Assembly (NCBI GenBank): GCA_021442155.1
Contig: CM038215.1
Location: 6,596,976 to 6,660,975 of the forward strand
From: Cymbidium sinense
Taxonomy: Eukaryota > Streptophyta > Magnoliopsida > Asparagales > Orchidaceae
DNA: 64,000 nucleotides
Direction: 5' to 3'
Numbering within the stretch: position 1 is the first letter of the stretch; the number at the start of each line of letters is the position of its first letter. The notes under the pieces were generated by a model. The model worked only from the letters and a program-made list of their open reading frames with translations. It was not told where the DNA came from and did not search any database. Positions 1 through 10,900 of this stretch are shown piece after piece. Position numbers and translations under genes: made by a program.

Positions 1-2439
1 ACCAATGGAAGGAAAATCCATTTTCCTTTCCCTATCTTCCCACCTCTTCAGCCTAGACACTTGTAAGGCAGAGAGGGGATCTAACAAGCTTCAAGCTCTC
101 TTCATGCCCTTAGCGACCAAGGATTAGCCAAAAAAGTGCTTTAAAGCTCTTACATAGCAAAACATAGATACACTCTTCCCCAGGAGGTGAAGTTCCCTTC
201 ACCTTCATACATCAAACTAAATCCAAATGAAAGCTCTTCCCCCCCATGTGTCCTTAACCATTGCAAACCACCAAAGCTAAAATTTTCAAGCCAAGGGTTG
301 GTCTAGGGATCAATCGATGTGGAATTAACCCAATTCCTTTGGCAAGCAAGTTTGATTTGAGGTTCTGAAGCTCTAGAATCAATTCCAAAGCCAATCGTCT
401 AATGAATTGAGGTATTCCATTAACGAGTTTGAGTTTTTCCTTAAGGAATTCATTTGTGGTCATTTTCAAAGAAAATGTGAGCTTCATTAGACTGGAAGCC
501 TAGGCTTGTTTGTTCATTAGGCTGGATGTTAGGGCATTCTTTCTAGATTTAACACTATTTTTTTGCAAGGGGTTCTGTTAAAGGGATCACTGCAATAAAT
601 AAATCATAAAATTTTTGTTTACTTGCAAGTGCTAAAAATCCTTTAACATAGTTCATAAAATAGGTGGGCCTAGCAAGCAACTAATGCTAAGCTGTATGTT
701 TGTGAAATATAAACTACTTTTATTGTCTTTGTGTATTTCTTAATGTCTATTTTGCTGGGTGTAGGATTTCTTTTAAATTTTAAATGTAAATTTGAGCATA
801 GAATTAGGTTAGGATCTATGGGGTCTAGGATTAGCAGAAGCTGACCCAACCAGGAGATGGTGTAGTGGTCCCTTGTGGGGCTCGATGGATGTCCCTAAAG
901 AAGGAGACTTTCCTGAAAAAGAAGGCCCAAAGATCTAAACTTGTAGTTCTAGGCTGGGTTGTATAAGGGCAGAACTCAGCTACCCATGATTCTTTCTTCT
1001 GGGGTGTATAGCGGTACCCAGCCGAATCAGCCTTTTTCTTATATAATTAAATTTGGATTGATTTATTTTGGGTGTGCAATAAAAACAACATGCTTTTTCT
1101 AGGTTTCTTTCTATGCTATGTCTGTGCTATGATGTATTCCTGGACATAGTCTTATAGGATAAACTAAATTTTTTACCCAACTAAATCAATCAAAACATAA
1201 AAATAAATGCAATTAATAATCTTCATATAAAAGCCTTGGCATAAAAGCAAGATAAAATATGTAGCAATCCCTTAGCTAGATGTTTTAACATAATGCATAA
1301 ATTATATTATTTCACTCTTGATTAAGGAAGGGCTTCCATCTTTGCCAGAGAACTTGGGCTTGACCTTTGAGAGCCAATGATGAAATAACACCTTATTCTA
1401 TTCTAATTTGGCCCATAACCTTTTTCTAATTGCATCATTAGGCATAAATTACATTCCTATGGCCTAAATGAATCTTGAGTCAAAATTCATAAAACCTAGA
1501 AAATATGCATTAGTTAGATGCATCCTCATGCCCTACATGATCTTAGGGATTAGGGAGTGAGTCTAGTTTCATAGATTTCTTTCATAAAAATGTAATAGCT
1601 CAGCCATCTTCCATTCATGTGACCTAACTACATAAATTTAAAATACACTTTGGTGGTGTTAGCTGGTAGCCTTCTCCAGGAAGGTTGTTAGTCTAGAAGA
1701 GTGAGGAATAGGCTAGTTCTGTCAGGTGAGGAGAATGGCCAATGATTTCTAAGGATAGAACTAGGTCGAGCATCTGATATGTGTTAGAAGCTCCTATAGA
1801 CTAGGTTCTGAAGCATCCTTTTTAGAAATAAATCTTCAACCCTAGGCATTTCTACAATCTTGTGCTGCTAGAATCTAAGCCCAAGATTTCTAAGAAAATG
1901 ACAACTAAAAATCTTAAATTAAATCCCAAATTTGAAGTCCAATCATAGGATAGTTGAAATGTCTACTAGTATCCTAGTATCAATAGGCATTTCATACTCA
2001 TTCCCATTTGACTCTTGAAAATGACTCTCTCCAATTTGGACCTCTCCTAATTGAATTTCCAAAAATCAATCCTTCGAAAGCTACCTTAGTAGTCTTTAGG
2101 AATAACCATTTATTTCTTTAATCGAGAGGATTCTTAGGAAGAGAACCTTCCTAAGATGTAATTAACTATAGAGGCTTGCCTTTATAAGAAACCATGATCC
2201 CAAGATAAAATAAATCCTTTTCTACCTTTCAATGTAGTTCATGGGAAAATACTCTAGTACACAAAAGGCCCATTAGCCTTAGGAGTATTTTATTGAAATG
2301 ATTGAAACCATTACAAGAGAGCATGTTTATCTTTTGAGATAATATGTTTATTCCTTAATGTTGTATTTGGTCATCTAAATAAAATATTTCTAAACTCTAT
2401 GTGGTGTCATTTCTTTTCTCTATTCTAGAGAAAACACCA
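1..2439. other. Unannotated AT-rich flank left of the telomere-like array
   Basis: No telomeric repeat, recognisable domain or credible long reading frame is visible on either strand. A slightly less AT-rich patch lies near 820-1030. The stretch ends where similarity to the LINE ORF2 3' part begins, near 2440. It could be old transposon debris or ordinary intergenic DNA. Confidence 0.5.
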
Positions 2440-2537
2440 ATAAATACTTGGCACTATATTAGAGTTAAAAAAAATCCTCTTCTCCTATTTTCCTTAAAAT
2501 TGGGAATAATATTATTCCAACTTTTTATTCCATTCTT

Positions 2538-3470
2538 ATGAGGAGAATTTTAAGGGATTGTATTGCTATTGATTCTTTACTCTTAAACAAAGGTTTTCAT
2601 CCACCCTTTAAATGCATGTGTTGCTATCATATTGAGAATGTTAGTCATGTTTTTCTTAATGGTGCCATTACATCTAAAGTTTGGAGTTGGTATGAGGATT
2701 TATTTAAATTAAGTTGTTTTAATGGTAATTTAATTTTAATGCAACTTCTTGACTCTTATTTTCTTAATACTGTTAAAGGGCATATCAAAATTATGGTGGC
2801 TATTACTTTGATTTGGTTTATTTGGCTTGACAGAAATGATGCTAAGCATCATAATGTGCCTCTGAATTATGAGAGGAATATTACTAGGACTAAAGATATG
2901 ATTTTCTCTTTACATAAGGCTGCTCTTGTTAGTGGTACTAATTTTAGAGGTTGCAAGTTTCTTGCCTCTAAATTGGGTATCAATTTTTCTTATTGTGACT
3001 TGTCTCCAGATTATAAAATTCTTCATTGGATTAAGCCTCTTAATTGTTGTATTAAAATTAATACTGATGGATCTGTTGCATAGAACAAGTCGGGTTGTGG
3101 TGGTATTTTTACAAAAAATCTTGGGAATATTATCTTGGTTTTTTCCACTCCTCTCTCTACTAATTCTATTATTTTTGCTGAATTGTTGGTTGTTTATCAT
3201 GCTCTTGTTTGTATAGAAATTTTCCTATTTGGTTGGAATCGATGTCGAGATGGTTGTTGCTATGATCAATTCTAACCATAAGGGTAATGCTGAGCTTTTT
3301 TTATTAAATTAGAAATATTAAAGCTATTATATCTAAACTTTCTTTAAAATTACTCATATTTTAAGAGAAGGTAATGCTTGTGGATTTCTCGGTTTGGGTT
3401 GTAATCTCTAATTTTACTTTGTTTACCAATGTGAATATTTCTAAGAAATTAAGAGGGCTATCTAATGTAG
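2538..3470 (+). pseudogene. LINE-A ORF2 C-terminal remnant: zf-RVT segment and RNase H
   Basis: The frame from 2538 to 3083 reads through the zinc-binding segment at 2610-2684 (KCMCCYHIENVSHVFLNG), a long linker with the LINE-typical IWFIWLDRNDAK, and the start of RNase H (INTDGSVA, first catalytic Asp). A TAG at 3081-3083 interrupts the frame. Downstream the same frame continues with GCGGI and the RNase H glutamate (FAELLVVYHAL); after a frameshift come a remnant of the third acidic motif (GIDVEMVVAMINSN) and HILREGNACGFL, where the usual final AD is replaced. ATG 2538 is only the first in-frame Met, not a true start. RNase H in plant L1-like elements degrades the RNA strand of the cDNA hybrid; this copy is dead. 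Confidence 0.85.
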
Positions 3471-4640
3471 ATAAATCTAATTTTCCTTATGTTAGATTTT
3501 CTTAGTATTTTTTCTTTCTTTGTATTTTTCTTGGGGCTTCTTTGGGAGCTTTTTTGGTTTTGGTTTATTCGATTGTTATTCATTCCTTTCTTGGACACTT
3601 TCTATTTTTTTTTGTTTTATTCTTTTATATAGGTTGGAATGCTTTTTGCATTTTGGTTATCGCTATTATCGATTGTCGCTTTAGTTTTATTGTGGTATCT
3701 CTTGTGGTTTATTTTTTGTCTTTGGTTATTGGTTGGTTATTTTCTTTGGGGTTTTGTGGTTGGTCTTGAGCTTCTTGGTTTTGGGGTGCCTTCTCCTGAT
3801 GTGATGTTATTCTCCTTTTATTTCATTTTAGCAAGTTGGGCTAGTTTGGTTTTGGGTGTGGCTGCTACTTTCCTTTATGGCTTTGGTGGTTATGTTGTTA
3901 CTTATTTTGGTTGGTGATCTTTTTTTGGTTTATTTAGTCTATGGAGTTGGTGAGCTGTTGGTTCTCTTCTTCCCTTGCTTCTATTTTTGATATTTCCTCC
4001 TTGGTTGGTGACTTTGTTTCTTTCTCCTACTACTTTTGGGTGGTTGGATGGTTGTGCCAGCTTGGAATTTTTTCTTTGTTGGCTCCATTTTTTCTACTGT
4101 TGCCCGATTTGGCTGGTGGCTCTATTGTTGTTCTTCCTTTTTGGGTGGTTGGTTCTAGATCTTTATTAGTTATTGGTATGTGCTCGGGTGCCTTTGTGAG
4201 GTTAGTTGGCTATGATGGCTAGGATGTTTACTCTTTTTTATTGGTTGGTAGCATTTTTTGTGACTGTAACCCTCCTTTCGGAGTTTGGCTACTCACAAAT
4301 TTTTGTTGCCCCTTCTAAAGTTTGTGATTGATCCTGAGCCTTTTCCTTAGCTTTTCATTCATTTCTCTTTATGTTCATTTATTTTATTTTAGTTATGCTT
4401 ATCTCTGCTTTAGTTATTCTCCTACAGGTTTCCTTCATTTGTTCTTAGGTCTCTTCAAGTTGTATGCTAATCTGCTCAGGGATTTTGTGTTGTAGCTGTT
4501 CTTTTTTTAGTTTTCCTTTGGCTTTTTATTTTCTTTTGTATTAGTTAGAGGAATTTTCTCTTTAGGTCTTTTTGTAGCTCTTTAAGCAGTAGTCTTTGAG
4601 ATTTATCCCCTTTAAGGACATTGTATCCTTCACTTTTGGT
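3471..4640 (+). other. LINE-A T/G-rich 3' tail
   Basis: About 1.2 kb dominated by T and G with very little A. Because every stop codon contains A, several overlapping frames stay open (for example 3542-3769, 3639-3917, 3941-4222) and give Leu/Phe/Trp/Val-rich translations; I treat these as composition effects. The terminal few hundred bases match LINE-B and LINE-C, including the hairpin at 4257-4299 and the block before AATAAA. Confidence 0.7.
4257..4299 (+). other. Conserved RNA hairpin in LINE-A 3' tail
   Basis: TTTGTGA (4257-4263) pairs with TCACAAA (4293-4299). After a 2-nt bulge, GTA (4266-4268) pairs with TAC (4290-4292). A single mismatch follows, then CC:GG, then CTCC (4272-4275) with GGAG (4280-4283) closing a TTTC tetraloop; a TTT bulge sits at 4284-4286. 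The same architecture occurs in LINE-B with compensatory changes. The loop lies about 365 nt before the A-tail. Confidence 0.75.
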
Positions 4641-4671
4641 AATAAAAATTCCCCTTTTTACCAAAAAAAAA
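4641..4671 (+). terminator. LINE-A polyadenylation signal and A-tail
   Basis: AATAAA lies at 4641-4646 within a block (TTTTGGTAATAAAAATT) similar to the other two LINE ends. The A-run at 4663-4671 is followed with no spacer by CCCTAAACCCTAAA. Confidence 0.8.
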
Positions 4672-5780
4672 CCCTAAACCCTAAACCCTAAACCCTAAAA
4701 ACCCTAAAGCCTGAACCCTAAACCCTAAACCCTAAACCTTAAACCCTAAACCATAACCATAAATCCTAAACACTAAAACCCTAAACCCTAAAACTATAAA
4801 CCCAAAACCCTAAACCATGAACCCTAAACACTAAACCCTAAAAACCTAAACTAAATAAAACCTAAAAATATAATAAATAAAAAAACCAAAACCTAAATAA
4901 AATAAAAAAATAAAATAAAATAAAAACCTAAGCTAAAACATAAACCTAAACCTAAAAATAAAATAAAATAAAAAAATAAAAATGAACTAAAATAAAATCA
5001 ATAAAAATCTAAACTAAATGAAAAAAATAAAGTAAACCTAAGAATAGAAAACCCAAATAAAATAAAAACTAAACATAAAATAAAAATAAAATAAACCTAA
5101 AATAAAACAAAATAAAAACTAAATAAAAACATAAACCTAAAAAATAAACCTAAAAAGAAATAAAAACAAAAACCAAAACCTAAACTAAAAATAAAAACCT
5201 AAACCTAAAATAAAAATAAAATAAACAAAATAAAAAAAAAAGTTAAACCAAAACTAAAATAAACTAAACGAAAATAAATAAAACATAAACCTAAACCTAA
5301 ACTAAATATTATAAAATAAACTAAAATTAAACTTGAACCTAAACAAAAAAATAAAACATAAACCTAGAAAATAAAATAAAAATAAACCTCAACTAAAAAA
5401 TAAACCTAAACCTAAACATAAACCTAAACCTAAAAAATAAACTTAAATAAAAAATTGTAAACTAAAATAAATAAACCTAAAATAAATAAACTAAACTAAA
5501 TATAAATAAAAAATAAACTAAACTAAAATAAATAAAAATAGATTAAATATACTAAATAAACCTAAACCTATCGGTTTACTTAATTTTTTTTTAAAAAAAA
5601 CCTTAAACCCTAAATCCTAAATGCTAAACCGAAAACCCTAAACCCTAAACCCTAACCCTAAATCCTAAACCCTAAAACTTAAAAGCATAAACCCTAAAAC
5701 CCTAAACCCTAAACCCTAAACCCTAAACCCTAAACCATAAACACTAGATCTTAAACCCCAAACTCTAAACCTAAACCTAA
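4672..5780 (+). repeat. Telomere-like array segment, C-rich strand on +
   Basis: Near-canonical CCCTAAA heptamers with point variants run to about 4850. A D-block (CCTAAA/AATAAA mixture) follows to 5567, then the M motif at 5568-5586, then near-perfect CCCTAAA at about 5600-5770. G is almost absent from the + strand. Confidence 0.95.
5568..5586 (+). repeat. M motif: punctuation element of the array (first of about 22 sites)
   Basis: Consensus CTACCGGTTTACTTAATTT, usually preceded by TAAACCTAAAC and followed by a short A-run. + sites start near 5568, 15114, 15308, 16477, 17890, 18489, 21066, 21618, 25858, 28061, 28519, 31298, 31651, 32613, 33841 and 34765. Reverse-complement sites lie near 36041, 37082, 38148, 39970, 41277 and 59980. 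Orientation always follows the local CCCTAAA strand. Each site closes the 3' end of a D-block and precedes a near-canonical tract. Confidence 0.9.
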
Positions 5781-6258
5781 AGTAACTAAATAAATTAAAA
5801 AATAAACTTAAAGCTTAAAACCTAATAAACCTAAACCCTACGCATGGGCATGAACATCACCATTAACTAGGCTCAGTCTAGATTTGGCTAGTGGATATGG
5901 AGGTGGTGATCAGAGCAGTGGTGGTTATGGAGGTGGGAGGAGTGATAGACGTTACAGTCGTGGTTATGGCGGAGAGAGAGATCCAGGATATTATGGTGAA
6001 TTCCACAACATGAGAGGCCAGAGTGGTTATGATGGGAACCAAGGAAACTAAAGAATATTCGATCCAATCTGCTGCTTATGGAACTATGTATTTACAGCAG
6101 AGACCATTTTAGTTATCTAGGGTTTTTGATTTGCACTATGCGTGCTCATTTTTTTATCTATGTCACCACTTGTGTCTTAGAAAACTTGGTGTGTTACTTG
6201 GTTGATGAAATCAAAAAGAAGAAATGTTGAATTTGAATTTATTCTCTGTTAAAAAAAA
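5781..6258 (+). pseudogene. GR-RBP cassette 1 (truncated retrocopy)
   Basis: A leader (AGTAACTAAATAAATT, from 5781) precedes a fragment of a glycine-rich RNA-binding protein mRNA starting near 5843. The first codons carry a short deletion relative to other copies (GGGCA joins directly to GAACATCACC). The Gly-rich frame then reads patches such as SGYGGGDQSSGGYGGGRSD. A larger deletion removed the first Gly repeats. The 3' UTR is complete, ending CTCTGTT plus A8 at 6251-6258, then CCAAAAACCCTAAA. It cannot encode the parent protein, because nearly all of the RRM is missing. Confidence 0.85.
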
Positions 6259-6760
6259 CCAAAAACCCTAAACCCTAAACTAAAACTTTAACTCTAAACC
6301 TAAAATCTAATTCTTAAACCTTAAATCCTAAAAACCCTAAACCCTAAACCCTAAACCTTAAACACTAAAACCCTAAACCCTAAACTCTAAATCCTATACC
6401 CTATACCTTAAACCTTAAACCATAAACCCTAAACCCTAAACCATAAACCCTATACCTTAAACCCTAACACTAACCCTAAACCTAAACCCTAAACCTAAAC
6501 TTAAAACCTATACTTAAGCTAAAAACTTAACTATCCTAAACTATAAAACTTAAACCTTAAAGTTTAAACCCTAAACCTAAACCCTAAAAACTAAATCTAA
6601 ATAACAAACTAACCCTAAACTAAAACTTAAACCTAAAACCTAAATCTAAAGCTAAATACTAAACCCTAAACTTAAACTCCATAACTTAACTAACCCTAAC
6701 TAAACTTTAACCTAACCTAACTTTAACCTAACCAACCAACTAACCCTAAACCCAAAAACC
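6259..6760 (+). repeat. Telomere-like array segment before LINE-B
   Basis: Variant CCCTAAA heptamers grade into CCTAAC/CTTTAACC variants close to the LINE-B 5' end. There is no M motif or D-block in this piece. Confidence 0.9.
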
Positions 6761-6871
6761 TCCCTTGAGCACTCTTCTCTCTAGAGAATTTTGCATCCCT
6801 CGTTGTGGTGCATCCCCATTTGGGGGTCTCTACAATTTTGGCTTTAGTTTCAACAGAATTCAAAGGCTTGA

Positions 6872-7885
6872 ATGGCATCTATCCGATTACGTGATGCTTA
6901 GTCCTTAATCATGGCTATGGTGAGTTTGATTCATATGGCTCCACCTCAAATTTTGGATGCTTTGGCTAAGACATCAGACATTTTTGGGATCGACAGCCAA
7001 AATGCTACAAATTCTACTAAATCATTTAAGGAAGCTCTCTCTAGTAAGGCTTCCCACCTTATTGAGTTAGTTAATCTCATTTCAACTTCTTTCATGGCTT
7101 TCCAGTCATTATGTGCTCTGATGTGGATGTTGAATTGTTGGTGAAACCATTTGAATTCTCTCTTGTTAGAAAATTTGCTTTAAGTCATCTTAATTTGGAT
7201 AAAATTTGCACCTTTTTTCATCATGTTAATCTTACGGGTGCCTTCTCGATTGGTCTTAGTGACCCTCAACATATTCTGATTCAACTTTCTAATGATCTAG
7301 ATTATTCATGTACAAATTTTGCACCAATTTTGGAACATTTTTGTTGAACCAATTTTGGATCCTACTATGCTATGGCTTCAGCTGATTTTTAGAATGGGAA
7401 AGATTATTTACATCTTACCTCTTCTTTAAATTTAAAAATTTCTAATGTGAAGAATAATAAAATTTCTAGGTTATTAGATGACAATTCTGTTTCCTTTGAT
7501 TCTATCATTGCTTCTATGCCGACTTTGATTGATGAAAATTAAGTTTTCAATGAAGATTTAAATGATGTCAAGCAGGCTAAAAATATTTATGATCTGGATT
7601 TAACTATCTATGCTTATAAAGGTTGAAAATCATCACTGTCTCACATTTCTAATCTTGGTATTCATGTTAATCCTACTTTTCAACATAATTTAGATTTGGA
7701 AGAGGGTGAACTCCCCTATAAACACTTGGAGAAGTCTCCTAAATTGGTGAACAATGTTACTAAATCTAACTCGGATGATACCTCTAGGGGAAAAGGAAAT
7801 GGTTTTCAAACTTATCATACCAAAAAGAAAAAAAAAGTGTTAAAAATTACCATCACAAACTGTCTAAAAACACTAGATTTGTTAT
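6872..7885 (+). pseudogene. LINE-B ORF1 remnant (DUF4283-type gag-like protein)
   Basis: ATG 6872 (MASIRLRDA) is followed by a stop after a few codons; matching sequence in LINE-C suggests ORF1 starts near here. The DUF4283 signature is visible at about 7105-7310 (VMCSDVDVELLVKPFEFSLV, then GAFSIGLSDPQHILIQLSND). At about 7310-7340 the copy jumps over roughly 550 nt present in LINE-C (the KWSPLF...VWLSLP...GRPLQL part) and rejoins at AGAATGGGAAAG near 7390. The C-terminal part (7696-7887, EEGELPYKH, GFQTYHTKKKKK) is basic and ends at TAG 7885-7887. DUF4283 proteins of plant LINEs are thought to bind the element RNA; the zinc knuckle often found C-terminally is not visible. Confidence 0.8.
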
Positions 7886-7939
7886 AGCCTCTCACTCTTC
7901 TCTTAATTATCCTTTTCTTTCCCCCTTTTTACTTTCATT

Positions 7940-10900
7940 ATGTTTAATTTTCTTATTGGGAACGTTAGAGGGATTGGTACTCTCTATATTCAAAATCGTA
8001 TTATAAATCTTTGTCGCATTGATAATATTGCTTTCTCATTATTTTGGAACCTCTTATTCATGCTAATAAAATAATCATGTTGCTAGAATGATCGGCTACA
8101 ACAAATTTTACTCCAATGTCAGTAATAAGATCTAGTGTTTTTGGAATAATTTCATTGAAGTTTTTATTATTAATGATTTTGAACAAGTTATTAATGCTCA
8201 AATCTCTTATGGTGGCTATTGTCTTTTGGGCTCTTTTGTTTATGCATCTTGTTATAGATCTGATCGAAACCTCCTCTAGGATAATTTGAGAAATTTTACT
8301 ACCTCGCTCAACAAACCTTAGTTTCTGAGTAGTGATTTCAACACTATTTTATTTTCTTTAGAAACAGAGTGGTGGTTTCTCTCCCAATATTTATTCTATT
8401 GAAGAAATTTCCAATATGATCCTTGATTGTAATTTAGTTGATATTGGCTTTAAGGGTTCTAATTATACTTGGAAAAACTTTAGACTTTGGCAAAGGTTGG
8501 ACAGATTCTTTTTAATACTCTTTGGATTACTCAATGGTCTATTACTTATGTTGATCATTTAAGCAGAACCTTGTCTAATCATGCTCCTCTTCTAGTTTCT
8601 GTTAAACATAATTCTAATAAATTAAAAAACTCCTCTCCCTTTAGATTTTAGAACATGTGGATTCAGCATATTAATTTCCTTGATGTTGTAGCTAAGAATT
8701 TGAAAGCCCCTTTACATCATGATAATTTGATTATGGGGATGAATAGACTTTGGTTTAAACATAAAAGAATTAAACAAAATTTGGGTTGGACAAACAAACA
8801 TTGCTCGAAAAACCTTTTTGTTAATATTAAAGACATGGAAAATTTGGTTTATGATCTTGAAGTCTCTGTTATGTCTAATCCTTCTAAGCTTACAGAATTG
8901 ACTGATGCGAAAGATAAACTTGTCAATTATTAAAATATGGAAGAGACTTACTGGCGCCAAAAAGCTGGTAGTAAAGATATTACGGATGGTGACAGGAATA
9001 CTAGGTATTTCCATGCTTTGGTTAAGGAAAAGAGAGCTTTGAATAATATTCAAAAAATTAAAAATGACTATGAAGATTGGATTATGAAGAAAAATGAGAT
9101 TAAGGATTCAGTTATTAATAACTTTATAAATATGCTTAATAAGAATTGCTCTTATGAAGCTATTTCCAAATCGCACCTGATTCTTTCCATTATTAATAAT
9201 GATGATAATGATTGCTTACCATTATGCCTAATGAAGATGAATTTTTTAAAGTTCTAAATAGCATCAACATTGATTCTGTTGCTGGTCCGGATGGTTTCAC
9301 TTCTCAATTTTTTTCAGAAATGTTGGTTATCATTAAAAATGATTTGATTGAGGCTGTGATTGACTTTTTAATGGTAATCCTTTTCCCAGATATTTTTCTA
9401 CTAGTTTTATTATTCTCATACCAAAAAAGATAACCTGGATTATTGGGGTGATTTTAGACATATTAGTCTTTGCACCTTCTTCAATAATCTTATTTCTAAA
9501 ATCCTTACCAACAGACTTAGTCCTTTACTTAATAAAATTATCTCCCTCAACCCAACTAGTTTGGTTAGAGGTAAATCTATTTCTGACAATATTTTACTTG
9601 TTAAAGAACTAATTCACAATCTTGATGCTAAGACTAGAGGGGACAACATTCTTTTCAAATTAGATATTACCAAAGCCTTTGATAGCATCTCTTGGGACAT
9701 CCTTTTCCAGACTTTGAATTTATTTGGGTTTTCTAAAAAAAATTATTTTTCTTATCAAAAATTGTATCCATAATGCCTGGTTTTTGATTTTGCTTAATGG
9801 GGAAGCCCTGGGTTTCTTTCCCTCTTCCCATGGCTTAAGACAAGGGGATCCCTTATCTCTAGCTTTATTTATTAATATTGTTGAGTACTTATCTAGGAGC
9901 TTCAATGATTTATTCTTAAATAATCCTAGTATGTACTACAGAACTCTTGGTGGTCTCCCTATTTCCCATCTAAGTTTTGCTAATCATTTTATTATTTTTT
10001 GCAATGCTTCTATTCATCACATCAAGAATCTTAAAATTTTTTTAAATAAATTTGGTACAGAAAGTGGCCTTTCATTAAATGATAACAAAAGCTATTCTAT
10101 CACTTCCTGTAGCATCTCCAATACTAAAATCAATTGATTCCTTCATATCACTAATTTTAAACATCAACAATTACCTCTAAGTACTTGAGTGCTCCACCCT
10201 TTAAAGGCCCAAAATGTTCCCATCTCTTTGACAAATTAATTCAAAAAATTTCAAATAACATATATATTTGGGAATTCAATTTTGCTATCCTTTGGTGGTA
10301 GGCTCACTATCCTTACAAACACTTTGAACTCTATGCCTCTTAATTTGATTCAAATTATTATTCCCACTAATGCTAAACTTATCAAAATTGATTGTTTGCT
10401 TAACAAATTTTTTGGGGCTCCAATAATTCTACCAAAAGAATGCATTGGACATCTTGGAATAAATGTTGTGGTTCTTTTGGTGAAGGTGCTCTTGGTTGGA
10501 AACCTATTCGTGAAGCTGTCACTGCATTTTCTCTTAAACTCTAGTGGAAATTCAGAAAGAATGATAGCCTTTGGGCTAATTTCATGATGAAAAAATATTA
10601 CCAAGGTAAACACCCTCTTAACTATGCTTATAAAGTTGGTGACTCTCTGGTTTGGAAAAGGCTTTTTTCCATTAAATGGGTTGTTGAATCGTTAATATCT
10701 TGGGGTATCCAGTCTGATTTTTTCTTTTTCTAGCAAGATAATTGGATGGGCATCAGTTCTATTGACACCCATTTATCTACCCACTCTACTACTGCTATCA
10801 AAGTTAATTATTTTTGGCTTAATAACCATCAGAATGAAAACAAACTTGAGAACTATATCTCTATTTCTCTTATTGACAACTTTAGAAATATTCCCATTTC

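Larger units (their letters stand above)
2440..4671 (+). mobile_element. LINE-A: 5'-truncated non-LTR retrotransposon (L1-like, with RNase H)
   Basis: This is the 3' third of a plant LINE. It holds the end of ORF2 (reverse-transcriptase-associated zinc-binding segment, then RNase H), a T/G-rich 3' tail of about 1.2 kb, AATAAA at 4641-4646 and an A-tail at 4663-4671. The A-tail runs directly into CCCTAAA repeats. The coding part aligns by eye with LINE-B and LINE-C at roughly 70 percent nucleotide identity, so it is an older copy or a different subfamily. The 5' edge near 2440 is approximate: similarity to LINE-C (the segment before its zinc-binding region) fades there into non-telomeric DNA. 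Endonuclease and reverse transcriptase domains are absent. Confidence 0.85.

Noticed and set aside
254..487. Minus-strand ORF in the left flank
   Set aside because: Short, no recognisable motif, no context.
2910..3200. Minus-strand ORF over LINE-A and the alternative + frame 2926-3216
   Set aside because: Both overlap the RNase H-containing frame of LINE-A ORF2 and match nothing.
4672..6760. CRISPR-like regularly spaced repeats
   Set aside because: Repeat words are 5-7 bp telomere units without unique spacers; plant nuclear context.
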